A stretch of 64,000 bases of DNA, from positions 6,200,001 through 6,264,000 of the forward strand of contig ML058507.1 of assembly GCA_003013855.2 (NCBI GenBank). The letters are read 5' to 3'. This document shows, in pieces, positions 1 to 10,859 of this stretch. This stretch comes from Liriodendron chinense. Taxonomy: Eukaryota > Streptophyta > Magnoliopsida > Magnoliales > Magnoliaceae. The number at the start of each line of letters is the position of its first letter. Position 1 is the first letter of the stretch. The position numbers and the translations under genes are program-made. The notes beneath the pieces are model-generated. The model saw only the letters and a list, made by a program, of their open reading frames with translations. It had not been told where the DNA came from and did not search any database.

Positions 1-46
1 TATCCCTAGCGATACGCGATATGTATCTGTATCCCAAGGGTGCGAA

Positions 47-211
47 ACACATCTCACTATTACTACAGATGCCCACACTGCAATGTTAGTCACCCCTACG
101 TTGGGAATCGATACTAAGACCTCAGTGTTAAGATGAGGTTATCTTCACTCAGTCTACCACTGTCTCAAAGGTTTGGATGTAACTTTAGCCTTCAAATATG
201 GATCATCCTTC
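47..211. repeat. Direct repeat, left copy (partner 7401-7563)
   Basis: About 165 bp that match 7401-7563 with scattered substitutions (by eye high-80s percent identity). This copy runs straight into integrase coding sequence at about 212, whereas the right copy begins a few bases outside the 5' LTR. The element is therefore bracketed by copies of its own flank, which is not how a normal insertion looks. Confidence 0.8.
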
Positions 212-464
212 AATGAAACTAATAATTTCTCTGTGACCAACTCCTTTCATTGGCTTAGCCTCAACCCACTTCATGAAATAATCGGTGGCCACGATGATAT
301 AATTGTCCAAATTCAAAGACGTCGGTTGAATCATTTCGATTAAATCAATCGTCTATCGTCGAAATGGCCATGGTTTAACTATTGCATGCATTTTGGCCAC
401 GACCACATGTTGTATCGGTCCAACTTTCTAACATTCTTCACAGCCTTTGGCATATTGATCACAA

Positions 465-1247
465 TCAATCACCATTTTTTTGCCAAAAGTATCCATAACA
501 CCTCAAAATCAGCCTCATTTTCCTTTCGGCTTGATGTGCCCCGCATATCCCTTCGTGGACTTCTCTCATTGTTGTCATGAACTCCCTTTTTCCTAGACAT
601 TTAAACAATACTCCATTGACCCATTTTCGGTATAGGTCACCATCAACCATGACATAATGGATGGCCGATCTCCTAATATCACGTCCGACTTTCATGCGTG
701 GGCTTTGGAGGTAACCCATAATAGGAGCTCGCCAATCATCTTCATCTAATTCAACCTGGAATATTTTCATAGTGACTTCTCGATCGAAAACAGATGGCAA
801 TGGCCTATTTCAAACCGTAATTGCTCAAACATTTGTTCCATACAAAGTCTCCAATCCTGCGACCATTTGAGCCATTTCATTGCCATCGACATTATGCTCC
901 TGTGTTATGTGCATAGGTTTCACTTCATCGAAATTATCAAGCATTTGTATAGCCAAAGCATAATAAGATAACAACGATGGGCTAGTACACTTGAATCGCT
1001 CGGTGATTTGGTTAATCACCAACTGTGAATTTTCAATAACCATAATGTTCCGAACGTCAAATTCCATTAATAACTCTAATCTAATTATCATGGCTTCATA
1101 TTCGGCTTGATTATTGGTGCATTTAAATTCTAGCTGAAAAGTAAACTCATGTATGTTGCCATTAGGGGCAATTAAAACGATCCCAGCCTCGGCAACCTTA
1201 TCAGATCGAGACCCATCAAATATTAGTTTCCAAGTAGTCAAATACAC
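465..1247 (-). pseudogene. RNase H1 plus integrase zinc-binding domain (element 1)
   Basis: 1247-825 encodes an RNase H fold: an FDGS motif near residue 10, then a TNNQAEYEA motif in the middle and ENSQL near residue 72. In active enzymes the last position is usually DSQL, so a catalytic Asp has become Asn. 800-465 encodes the H2C2-type integrase zinc region, with the HEGICGAH and YFW landmarks. The integrase core continues leftward (a DYF.KWVEA motif near 300-250) and stops at the repeat junction near 212. Confidence 0.75.
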
Positions 1248-1250
1248 GTG

Positions 1251-2701
1251 CTATAAATCAAGCACTTGGGGAGAGAGTTGGTTTTCCAAATCTGAAGGAT
1301 GATCAGCTAAAAAGTTAATGATCGCTTGCCCTTTGACAGCCTTTTGAGATACATATTTCAATTCAAACTTAGACAACGCCAACATCCACTTGCCAATTCG
1401 TCCACTAAGGATGGGCCGATCAAGCGTATATTTTACTACATCAGTCAAGGCAAGTACAGAAACACTTTCAGCCAACAAATATTGTCTCAATTTGTGGCTA
1501 AAAAATACAAAGATAAACACAACTTTTCGATAGCAGAATATCGCCTTTCAACATCAAGCAGCGTCTGACTTAAATAGTAGACAACTCACTCTTTTTATCA
1601 TCATCTTCTTGGACTAGCAGGCCTCCAATTGACTCCATGGAATCCGCTATATACAATTTTAGCAACCATCCCTAGACAGGTGGCATTAATACTAGTGGCT
1701 TCATCAAATACTCCTTAATCTTTTCGAAAGTCTGCTGATGTTCGGCCTCCCACCTGAACTCATCACCCTGTTTTAATCTAATTAGAGGAGAAAAAATGTT
1801 AGTCTTCCTTGCACAATTAGAAATAAAATGTCTCATGAAGTTACCTTAACTAAAAAAACATTGTAGCTCTTTTTTATTCCTTGGTGTCTAAGCGTTGATG
1901 ATAGTTCACGCTTTGTTCTTATCGATCTCAATACCTCACTGATGCATAAGAAATCCGAGGAAATTTTTTGTCAATACGCCAAAAGCACATTTACGATGAT
2001 TCGTTTTCAATTTATGAGCCCTCATACGCGTGAACGATCTGCATAAGTGCACAAAATGTTCCCCGAGATCAGTCAATTTTATTACAATATCGTCAACATA
2101 AACTTCCATGAACTGACCGATTATGTCATGAAAAATTACATTCATAGCTCTTTAGTAAGTAGCTCCAGCATTCTTTAACCTAAAAGGCAAAACTACCCAA
2201 TAAAACGTGCTTAACGGACCAGGACATCGAAGGCTATTTTTAGAACATCGTTCGCTACAATATATATTTGATTATATCCTGAGTGGCTATCCATGAAGGA
2301 AATAACTTGATGGCCGGTCACGCGATCGATCAACTGGTTTGCAATTGGCATCGGGTATTCATTTTTTGGAGTTGTTAAATTTAAATTTCTAAAATCAATA
2401 CATACTCAAAGCTTATCATTATTTTTAATTATCGGGACCACATTTGAAATCCACTCGGCATACTTAACGGGCTTGATGAACTCAGCCTTAAGTAGTCGCT
2501 CGATTTCTTCTTTGTCTTCTAAGTTACTTTGGCTGTCATATGCTTAGGTAGTTGCTTATGCGGCCGAAATCCCTCCTTAGTCGGCAACCTGTGCTCTACG
2601 AGACTTCGGTCTAATCCCGGCATCTCATGATAATTCAATGCAAGACAATCGGCAAACTCTTTAAGCAAATCGATTAACTCAACCTGGACCTGTGGTGCCA
2701 A
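1251..2701 (-). pseudogene. Reverse transcriptase and RT-RNase H remnants (element 1)
   Basis: 2145-1936 contains the RT catalytic YVDD box in a 69-residue open stretch. 2701-2519 carries the conserved region upstream of RT with an EMPGLD motif. 1520-1251 is the RT-associated RNase H end (a KWMLALSKFELKY motif). The open stretches lie in different frames and are separated by stops, so no polyprotein survives. Only the order of motifs identifies it as Ty3/gypsy pol. Confidence 0.8.
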
Positions 2702-3449
2702 AGTCCACTAACAAAAGTTGGCCTAAAGTCCTGCTCTATCCATAGATTTACTTCAACCAATGGATACTGCACTTGAGCTTAGGAATCATCAAGTTTATCC
2801 GGGGCATTCTTTAAATCATTCAAAAAAAAATTTATCATCTGCAACTACGTACATCAGCCGGTATAACCACTTCAGCCAAATTCACAAAACAACTATCTTC
2901 ATAATTGCACTTCAACGTATCTATTTCCTTTGTCGGCCATATCTATTTCTTTTGTCGTCATATAATTCATGAAATTTTTTCAATGATGCACTTCAACGTC
3001 GGCCGATAAGGAACTATATCCATCGATCAATCATTATCAAGACAAAATACTGAAGTTATGTCTTGCACAATGCTTTCTGGGGTTTTTTCTATCGACATTC
3101 CAATAGGGCGTCCAAATTTATTTCTTCCAATAAATCGGATCATCCCAACTTCTTCCCCATAATAATAAGCCTCATTGGCATTTTATGTTGCCAAGAAGGG
3201 CTTGTTATCAACTAGGACTAACTCGACCCTATCTTGATTTCAAAATACGATGAACTGATTTAAAGAAGAAGGAATACACTCAAAAAATGAATCTAATCTC
3301 TACCTAACAATGCATTGTACCTGGAGAAAATATCGACCACAAAAAAGGCAGCTAACGCCTTTTTAGTTCCAACTATTAAATCGATTGGTAATATTCCACA
3401 TGAGTGTTAGTAACTCCACCATCAAAGTTACTAACAGTTATATCAGAAC

Positions 3450-3890
3450 AGTTATATCAGAAGGTATAAGATCGGCTGAGGATTTTTACAACTGGGACAT
3501 CATTCTTATAGGAAGATGATTGACTGCTGTCCCATTATCAACAAGAATCCTAATGACTGGGCAACCCTCGAGATGAGCTGATATATAATGGCTTACGATG
3601 TTGAGTCATATTGAGAGCTCAGTAGGCTTCTCAATCATGGCTTTTTCAGCCAACGTACCTAGTTGTACAGTGACGGTGTTTAGCGGTTGTAACGGATTCG
3701 AGCTCCCCTCTATTGTGCTTGCGATCGTTTTCGATACGAGGCCAGATGCATGCTGGATTACAATGGGAGGACCTAATTCTTCAACATCACCTAGCATCCC
3801 ATTCTGTTGGGATGATTTTACTTGAAAATCGAAATGAAGGGTTAATACCATGTTACAGTCAAACATTACAGGTGGCAACGTTCCAAACAC
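3450..3890 (-). pseudogene. Aspartic protease region (element 1)
   Basis: On the minus strand just below 3600 a retroviral-type protease motif can be read (VDNGTAVN, equivalent to DTGS/VDNGSA of related elements), preceded by an open stretch at 3890-3606. The window 3890-5300 between this and gag is broken in all frames and probably represents the gag-protease linker. Confidence 0.5.
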
Positions 3891-5301
3891 AATTTACGCA
3901 CTGGAACATTGCTCCCCCAAGTGTTTCTGGTTCAACCTATTTCTTATGATTAGTCATCGGCCGTGATGGCTCTGGGCTGACTATCTTTTCCTGAACAGAC
4001 GAGGCTTCTTTCCCTGACAGTGGCGAGAAGTTCTTCAATAAAAAAATCATCATTCTCCATACATTCTTCATTAAAGTTTTCTAGCGAATCCTCATGCCCT
4101 TCAGCATTCATAAAGTTGACGAAGTTTTTGTCCAGATAATGTTCTGCACTTACTGAATCTTCTCTTGTACAATCTCCTACAAATGATCCCATAACCATAT
4201 TGACCACATTAACAATTGTTTCATCGTCTTGATACTATAAGTTGTTCCAAATTAAAGGTTCATTCATGGACCCTTCTTGAGGAACTTCATCATGCGAGAT
4301 CGTTTTCCTTTTTTGGTCGCTCGACGCCGCTGCCATCAACGTTTTTGTAAGCGTGTCATCCTTTTCGGGACAGAGGGAAATTTGCGGTGCCTTACTCTTT
4401 TTTATTCTTCTATTTGCACCAACGGAGATTTGACCATTCTTGGTCTATCCACTAGTTGTTGCGACTGTCAATGTACTCGTCGTGACGATCCAGCTTCATC
4501 ACCGTTCATTCTCACACATCTATCATTATCCCGTTCAGGTTCAGCATGAGCAGGCCTTTGCAGCTTCCTGGCACAATGAATACATATTTGTGAATCATAA
4601 CTTTCAAGCGGCCTACCTCTTAGCTGCCATCTCTGAGTCTTTGTATTCCCGACGAGGTCGTGACCTTGACCGTCGTGAAATTCATTCATCATAATTTAGA
4701 TCTTTTTTTCGTCGCGGTCGATCAATTCTCCAAAGATCAGTTGTAACTGTATTTGCTCCCAACACTGGCGAGAAATGATCAATATCGATCAGCATTGCCT
4801 CTTCCTCATTTTCTCAGAATTTCAACAAACCTTTATCAATGTTTTATTGAATGACATTTCTGAAAACAACATATTAGTTAGTGGTATGATTTCGAGTTCC
4901 ATGCCATTTGCAATATGTAACTTTCTTTAATTCTTCTACAGTAGGTATCCTATGATTGATAAAAACCTTAATAAATTTTTCAGCTAACAATATTTCAAAT
5001 ATTTCATCAAACCATGTAATGTCAAAAGTGAATATTTTTAGGCCTTCTGTGTGGCCGATATCAGTTTTTCGGCCTTAATCAAGGCAGAACATACTAGTGG
5101 TTTCTTAGCTACCACTTCAGCAATGGCAACCTCGTAATTGGAATCATAATAATATATCACAATTGACGCGTTCTTTTACTTAGATTCCTCTTGTAAGAGT
5201 TTCTCATATCTAAAGACATTTTGAGTCAAATCGTACAAGTCTATAAATTCAACTCCAATGAACTTTTTGCGAAGTTTAAATTTTAACTCATCTTGTACAA
5301 G

Positions 5302-6448
5302 TTACATAAATTCTGACTCAGGTGTAACTATTTTACATCTACTCTTTGTCCTTTTGAATCGGGCAATATAACTTTCACATAATTCTCCTGACAATTGGTG
5401 AAGTCTCGCTAAATCGACCATGGTCATCTCCTTATCTTTAGAAAAGAATTGGGCATGAAATTTTTCTTCTAATTCTTGCCAAGTATGAATCGAGTTTGGC
5501 AATAAATTACAATACCATGTGAACGCAGCAGCTGTTAATGAATGATCGAACAATTACAACTTATAATAGTCATTATTGGCGAGTTCACCACATTGCATGG
5601 TAAATTGTCGAACATGTTCAATAGTTGATTGTCGGGCATCACCCGAGAACAATGCGAAATTTGGGCGATAGTTCCTGTGTAGCGGATATTGTCGATCGAT
5701 CCATTCTGGATATGGTTTATGGTAAATTGGAATAATATTACGGCCCAAAACTTGGCCGGCTACTTCTTGAACTAACTAGACAATGTGATCGCGGTCCACT
5801 CGTTGAGGTTCAGGAACAGGTGGTGGCTCAGGCATTCCACGATTCTATCCTTCATGAAACAACGGATTCCTAGGGTACTAATGAAATGGTTGTCCACCAG
5901 GCATTCTGTGGTTTTTTATCTCAGGCGTAAAGTTCCTCACATCGGGCCGTCTAAAGTTAAACATCGGCCCAGTATTACTTATATTTGGAGCTGGATAAAC
6001 CGACATAGTTCGTTGCAATGGTGGAACTGGAGGTGGTTGTGCTTTATTATTAACTGAACTCCCTTCATTATATGGAACTGGCACAGTTGTCCTTTCAGTG
6101 ACAACATTCATCAGATGATGCATAGCCTTGGTTTGATGAGTTATCCATCTATTCAAGCTGTCCGTTTGCACATGGAGATGCTTGGCCTGAACGTTTATCA
6201 TTTCTACCTGAGATCTCCCTTGTTCTTGATTTTGTTGTACAGATATTTTTACTTCTTTTAAGACCAGCTGTAACCTCGTCCAACAAAGTGGTTCGAGAAG
6301 CAGATCCCATAGCCTGGTTAGTCGGGCTTACTAAGTCCATATTCATATCAAGATCAGGGGCTGCCTCTACCTCCGATTCAACAACTAGTTGTTGAATAGT
6401 AGGATCTTCTGGTTTGGCCCCAACAATTTGATTACTTCTTCTACTCAT
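5302..6448 (-). pseudogene. Gag remnants (element 1)
   Basis: 5553-5302 and 5748-5554 form the conserved retrotransposon gag core: aromatic landmarks AFTWYCNL, a KFHAQFF motif and SYIARFKR. 6448-5878 is the N-terminal part. The pieces need frame changes to join. Gag sits directly left of the PBS at about 6473-6491, as expected for an element reading leftwards. Confidence 0.75.
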
Positions 6449-6470
6449 AAACTACACATAGTGTACTAAT

Positions 6471-6491
6471 AGTGTCCCACCGGGCGTGCCA
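6471..6491 (-). other. Primer binding site of element 1
   Basis: Read on the minus strand this is TGGCACGCCCGGTGGGAC, a PBS type typical of plant Tat elements; I recall it as tRNA-Arg-like, but that assignment is from memory. The core CGGGCGTGCCA (plus strand) occurs again at 6538-6548, 57 bp away, so the PBS region appears duplicated and the exact LTR edge is ambiguous. Confidence 0.6.
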
Positions 6492-6497
6492 AAAAAA

Positions 6498-7395
6498 TGT
6501 TGCTCACTATTCTTCGTCCACCCGTGTGATGTGTATGCGGGCGTGCCAAAACCGATTGTGCTGCTCGATTACAACCGAACAACAATGACCCTGAGCGCCA
6601 AGAGAGGTAAATACGTCCTAATCGACCGTATATGACCGAGATTTGTGAAGATCGATAGGTTGCCTATTCAACCACTCGCTCAATTGTTAAACATATAATC
6701 AAGCGATGTTTAGAGGGTGGGGTTCGTCCTCCAAAAGTGGATTCTACATTTGCCTTCCGAACAAAAGGACTTCTTACAATGTAAAATTAACGAAGTAAAG
6801 GAAAAACTTACAATCAGCCATGCTGGACGATCTTTGAGTCTTCTTTACCAGTTGAAAACATGATTGGAAAAAAGAAACTTTTTTACTGGCTAGAAAGTTC
6901 TTGCTACAGATTTCCTGCTATAAAATGTAACTTCAAGGCTTATACTACAGAACATAAACAGTGCAATTATGCTAAGTAAAGAAGTTGATTACACTAAGGA
7001 ACGCAAATAAAAGGATAAGGAACATGATAAGCTTGAAATTGAAATGTTGATTTTATTTGGTTGGTGCTAGACCTCGTTCCCTGTGGATCTTCTTCGTTAT
7101 TTATAATATTTCTTCGTCTCATGCCTCATAGTTTTTAACCGTTTATCTAGCATGACTTGCCCTTTCGGATTCTTCTTCGCCCATTACCTTTGCTGTAATC
7201 GCTTGCTGACCCAAGCACGTTAACTCGTCCACTCTAGTGACGTGGCATCATAGACCGATGCCAACTGTGTTACTACAAACTTTGTTGTGGCTTTATCTAT
7301 CTCACGGCTACTTACTTTAATTTGCAAAACCATACAAACCAACGTGTCCATTTATGATTGGCTCCTACCAGGGATGGGAGAATCAGGGTATAACA
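6498..7395 (-). repeat. 5' LTR of element 1
   Basis: On the plus strand the segment begins TGTTG next to the PBS and ends TAACA, giving TGTT...AACA ends over 898 bp. No second copy is in the window, so the boundary is inferred from the PBS and the terminal dinucleotides. The inner edge could instead be near 6558 because of the duplicated PBS core. Confidence 0.55.
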
Positions 7396-7400
7396 AGTAG

Positions 7401-7563
7401 ACACATCCCACTATTAGTATAGACGCCCACACTGCAATGTTAGCCACCCCCATGTTGGGAATCAATACTAAGACCTAAGTGTTGAGACAAGGTTATCTTC
7501 ACTCAATCTACCACTATCCCAAAGGCGTGGATGTAACTTTAGACTTCGATTATGGATCATCTT
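7401..7563. repeat. Direct repeat, right copy (partner 47-211)
   Basis: Begins six bases outside the presumed LTR end and matches 47-211. See the left copy for the structural implication. Confidence 0.8.
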
Positions 7564-10234
7564 TTAATAATCCAAGCCGTTATTCGATGAGTCTCTAGTA
7601 CTTAGGTGGTATACACAATAAATAAAATCACTTAAATTGGACCATTTCAGCCATTAAATTTAAAATTTGTCTCTTTTACTTTGAAAATGTACGGGCTTCA
7701 CAAACTTTGTGTAATCCAAGGGTTGAAATTCTCAATCTGATAATTCTTTTAAGCATCCTCCATCCAAGGGGAACCTTAACAAATCAACGGTTTGGATCAT
7801 TAAGAAAACCCCAATTACAATAATTTATCATATTGCAAAAAGTAGGAATGCATTCCAACAAACCTCTCTAATGAAGGAAATTGTGATAAATGAGGTAAAA
7901 CACAAGTAGAATTCTCGGTTGGCCCTACCATGATCTTGATGTAACATTCACTCGATCCGTTCATCATCTTTAGTATTAGTTTCTAATTATTTATAATTTT
8001 TAATACTCATTTGAACCCTTCTTTGCAAAAATCAAGCAAAATGGAATCTTTAGTGGGCACAACACTAGAAACGGTGGGTTTTGGAATACCCATCGTTGAA
8101 TCCTTCATGGGCCCACCATTAAGTTTAAATTCCATCCAAAGCGTTCATTAGGGGGGTCTCAGCAGAATGAAGGGAAAAACAAAAAATAAGTCTCATCCAA
8201 AACTTCAGTGAGTCCAAAGTACATTTTAACAGTCCACATCACATCCTCACTTTTTTCTAGTGGTGTGGCCCACTTTATCTTTCAATCTGCATGACTATAG
8301 TAGGACATCATAGGTTGATCTTGCTCAAACGATGGACAGAGAGGATTTCACACACAGATCATGGTGGGACCCACAGAGGTTTGTAGGGCACGGATTTCCT
8401 AAGGATATTGTGCGTAGACTTTTTGGCGGAGGTGTAGGCTACACGCACTTAAGGGATTGTGGGGTACTCTAATCCATAATTTTAAATGACTATGCGTTTG
8501 GTAAAACTTAATTGCACGACTTATCACTGAAAAATGATATTTTCAGTGATTTTAGTAATTCGGACAATTTGGTAACTAAAAAAATTTAAGTGCTTAATTG
8601 GAAAAATCACTTAAATTAAGTGGATTATTTTAAGTCATACCAACTTGACTTAGAGCTTATAGCTAAATGCGGTAAGTGGTTTCTCTTTAAATTTTTAGAT
8701 AAAAATTGACAAAAGTATCCCTATTAACATTTAAAAATGACAAGATTACCCATCTTTGTTTAATTTCCCATCCATGAAACCACCCCTCGCAAATACTTGA
8801 AGTCACCAAATTCTATAAGCCCCAACATAATGTATGTATTATATCTACATAGTTTATCCATTTGGAGAGATGATTTTAAGGCATGAGCCCAAAAATGAGA
8901 CAGGTCCAAACCTCAGGTGGACCACACCAATGAAAGCAATGGGGACAATGATGCCCACCATTGAAACCTTACTAGGGCCCACCATGATGCTTATTTACCA
9001 TCAACCCTGTTCATCATAACACAAAGACCTGGATTAATGGAAAACACAAATATTAGCTTGATGTGAAATTTTTGTGGCCGTGGTAAGTTTTCAATGGTAG
9101 TTTTCGGATAAATTACCAAATAGATTTTCAGTTCTTATAAGTACTTAAATTCAGCACTTTAAGTTTTCAGTACTTAAATTAATTTTCATACATAATTTTT
9201 CAGCTTACCGAGCAGCACAGTACACCTCTTTAGTGGATAAGATGCAGACCGTTGGATTTAAATCCAGCGGTAGATAAGAGCTTTGAACCGTTTCATGTTC
9301 GTACAACGCTTTGTATTGGATGCAGCCTCTTTTTCATTTGTGGATTAAAATTCATCAGCGTATGCGTGATTTGCTGATCTCGTGCATGTGGGGCCCATAC
9401 AAATCGTTGCCTGTGGGCCATACCTTTGATTGGGTTTTTCGTGCGAATCTTCTTGGCTAAAAATCTTCTAGCATTTCAGTGTATGGCAGTTGTTTTCAAT
9501 CGAATCCAAACCGTTGCTGCCTTTTCTCTCTCTACCGTTTATTGGCTGGCCACTTGTTGCAGGTTTCGTACCTACCTCCCAATCTGGAAGGTATCCTTAA
9601 TTTCGTTCATCGATTATGGACCCCATCAAATCAACGGTTTCGATCACGAAATCACTGGACCCAAATGTAGAGAATCTTGAACGTCAGCAACATGCACGTG
9701 TACCGATAGGAGGAGATCGTCATTTCTCGTAGAGTTCTTTTTCCTCTGTCGCGACAGAGAAACCATAGTGTATCGGCACCCATTAGGGTCACATTCGTAA
9801 ATGATCAAATCATTTGAACTGTTCTTATTCACTTGCCTAACATAAAAAATCAATTATCCAATTTTCACTCTTCAATGATGATCCTAACCTTTGATTTTTA
9901 TAGTTTAATTTGAACCATCGAAAATCTTACTTCCCTTGTTCTTTACTTAATCTACAGATAGTGATGATCACAATCAATTCAACGTAAGTTTCTACTGTTT
10001 ATCGTACATAGGGTCAGAACCGGACGGTTCTGATCATGGGACCACTCAGCATGTGGGCCCCAATAAGCGTCGATACACCATGGAATCTTAGTCGCGACAG
10101 AGAAGAAACAAACTCTCTCCCATGTAACTCTCCTACGAAGCCTTCTCCCTTTAAAATTTCTCTCCAGCTTTCGATATTCGATTGACCCTTCTTCCACACC
10201 CCCTCTCTCTCTCTCAAAAAGCTCTTCGTTCTCT
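7564..10234. other. Spacer with MITE-like debris
   Basis: No coding region recognised. 8490-9220 looks like a degenerate MITE: weakly inverted ends and, inside it at 8870-9020, the dispersed GGGCCCACCATGATG-type module also found in introns downstream. 7900-8400 carries similar words. The short ORFs here show no family resemblance. Confidence 0.5.
9744..9759. promoter_or_regulatory. Perfect 16-bp palindrome upstream of transporter gene
   Basis: CTCTGTCGCGACAGAG is a perfect dyad. A related block with GTCGCGACAGAGA occurs at about 10090-10108, and neighbouring words (CGATACAC and its complement) put the two blocks in inverted order. This could be an old inverted-repeat element or a regulatory dyad; the sequence does not decide. 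Confidence 0.4.
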
Positions 10235-10241
10235 TATAAAT
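10235..10241 (+). promoter_or_regulatory. Putative TATA box of the PDR transporter gene
   Basis: TATAAAT followed by a purine-rich start region. It lies about 620 bp upstream of the ATG at 10860, implying a long CT-rich leader of about 590 nt. This is a sequence inference without transcript support. Confidence 0.45.
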
Positions 10242-10531
10242 GAGAGAGCTCTGAGCCGTTGAAGAATATCTATCGAGAGAGAAAATAGAATCGACGGCCG
10301 AGATTTCCTCTCACAAGCCTTTCGCTCCTTAACTCTCTCTCATGAAACTTTTCCTTTTTCTCCAATAGAAGAGAGTTCTGAAACGTTGGAGAGGTTCCAG
10401 CAAGACAAAAGAGAATTCGACGGCTGAGATTTGCCGCCTTTCATTCCTCGACGGACGTGATTTTTCTGTAGAAAATTTCATCAGCTGCGGAACTTTCCAG
10501 ACTTTTAAGAGAGAGAGAGCGACAGAATCTC

Positions 10532-10738
10532 TTGCAGCTTTTCCCGCCAAAGAAAAGTGACCGGAGGCTCAGATTCCAGAGACGTAGATCCGTCTCCGGC
10601 AACACCACCGGGAAACTGACATCTCCAGCGACAATTTCGGCAAACTCGTGTTTTCTAATGGGGCCTGGATCTGCTCTCCCTTCGACATTCCAGCCATTTC
10701 CACAGCCGGAAATTGCATTTCCCGTGGAAATTCGGTAG
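10532..10738 (+). CDS. Possible upstream ORF in the transporter leader
   Basis: A 68-residue ORF (ATG to stop) inside the inferred 5' leader, ending 121 bp before the transporter start codon. The peptide is basic and resembles no family I know. If the leader really starts near 10265, ribosomes would meet this ORF first. It may be chance. Confidence 0.25.
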   Translation: MQLFPPKKSDRRLRFQRRRSVSGNTTGKLTSPATISANSCFLMGPGSALPSTFQPFPQPEIAFPVEIR

Positions 10739-10859
10739 ATCAGCAGCTCCGGCGGATTTTCCGTCGAGTGCACTAAGTTCTCTTCCTGGCCAGCTCGACG
10801 TCTCCAGCGGAATTCTGTCAGGTCGGTAGTGAGACGAGGCTTCTGAGCGGTTTCCGGCG

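Larger units (their letters stand above)
212..7395 (-). mobile_element. Decayed Ty3/gypsy (Tat-type) retrotransposon, 3'-truncated
   Basis: On the minus strand the order is LTR (6498-7395), PBS, gag (about 6448-5302), protease (about 3600-3450), reverse transcriptase (about 2700-1936), RT-associated RNase H (1520-1251), an extra RNase H1 domain (1247-825), integrase zinc finger (800-465) and the start of the integrase core, which breaks off at about 212. The second RNase H domain and the PBS type point to the Tat lineage. Every domain carries stops or frameshifts, so the copy is dead. The 3' LTR is missing or lies left of the window. Confidence 0.85.
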
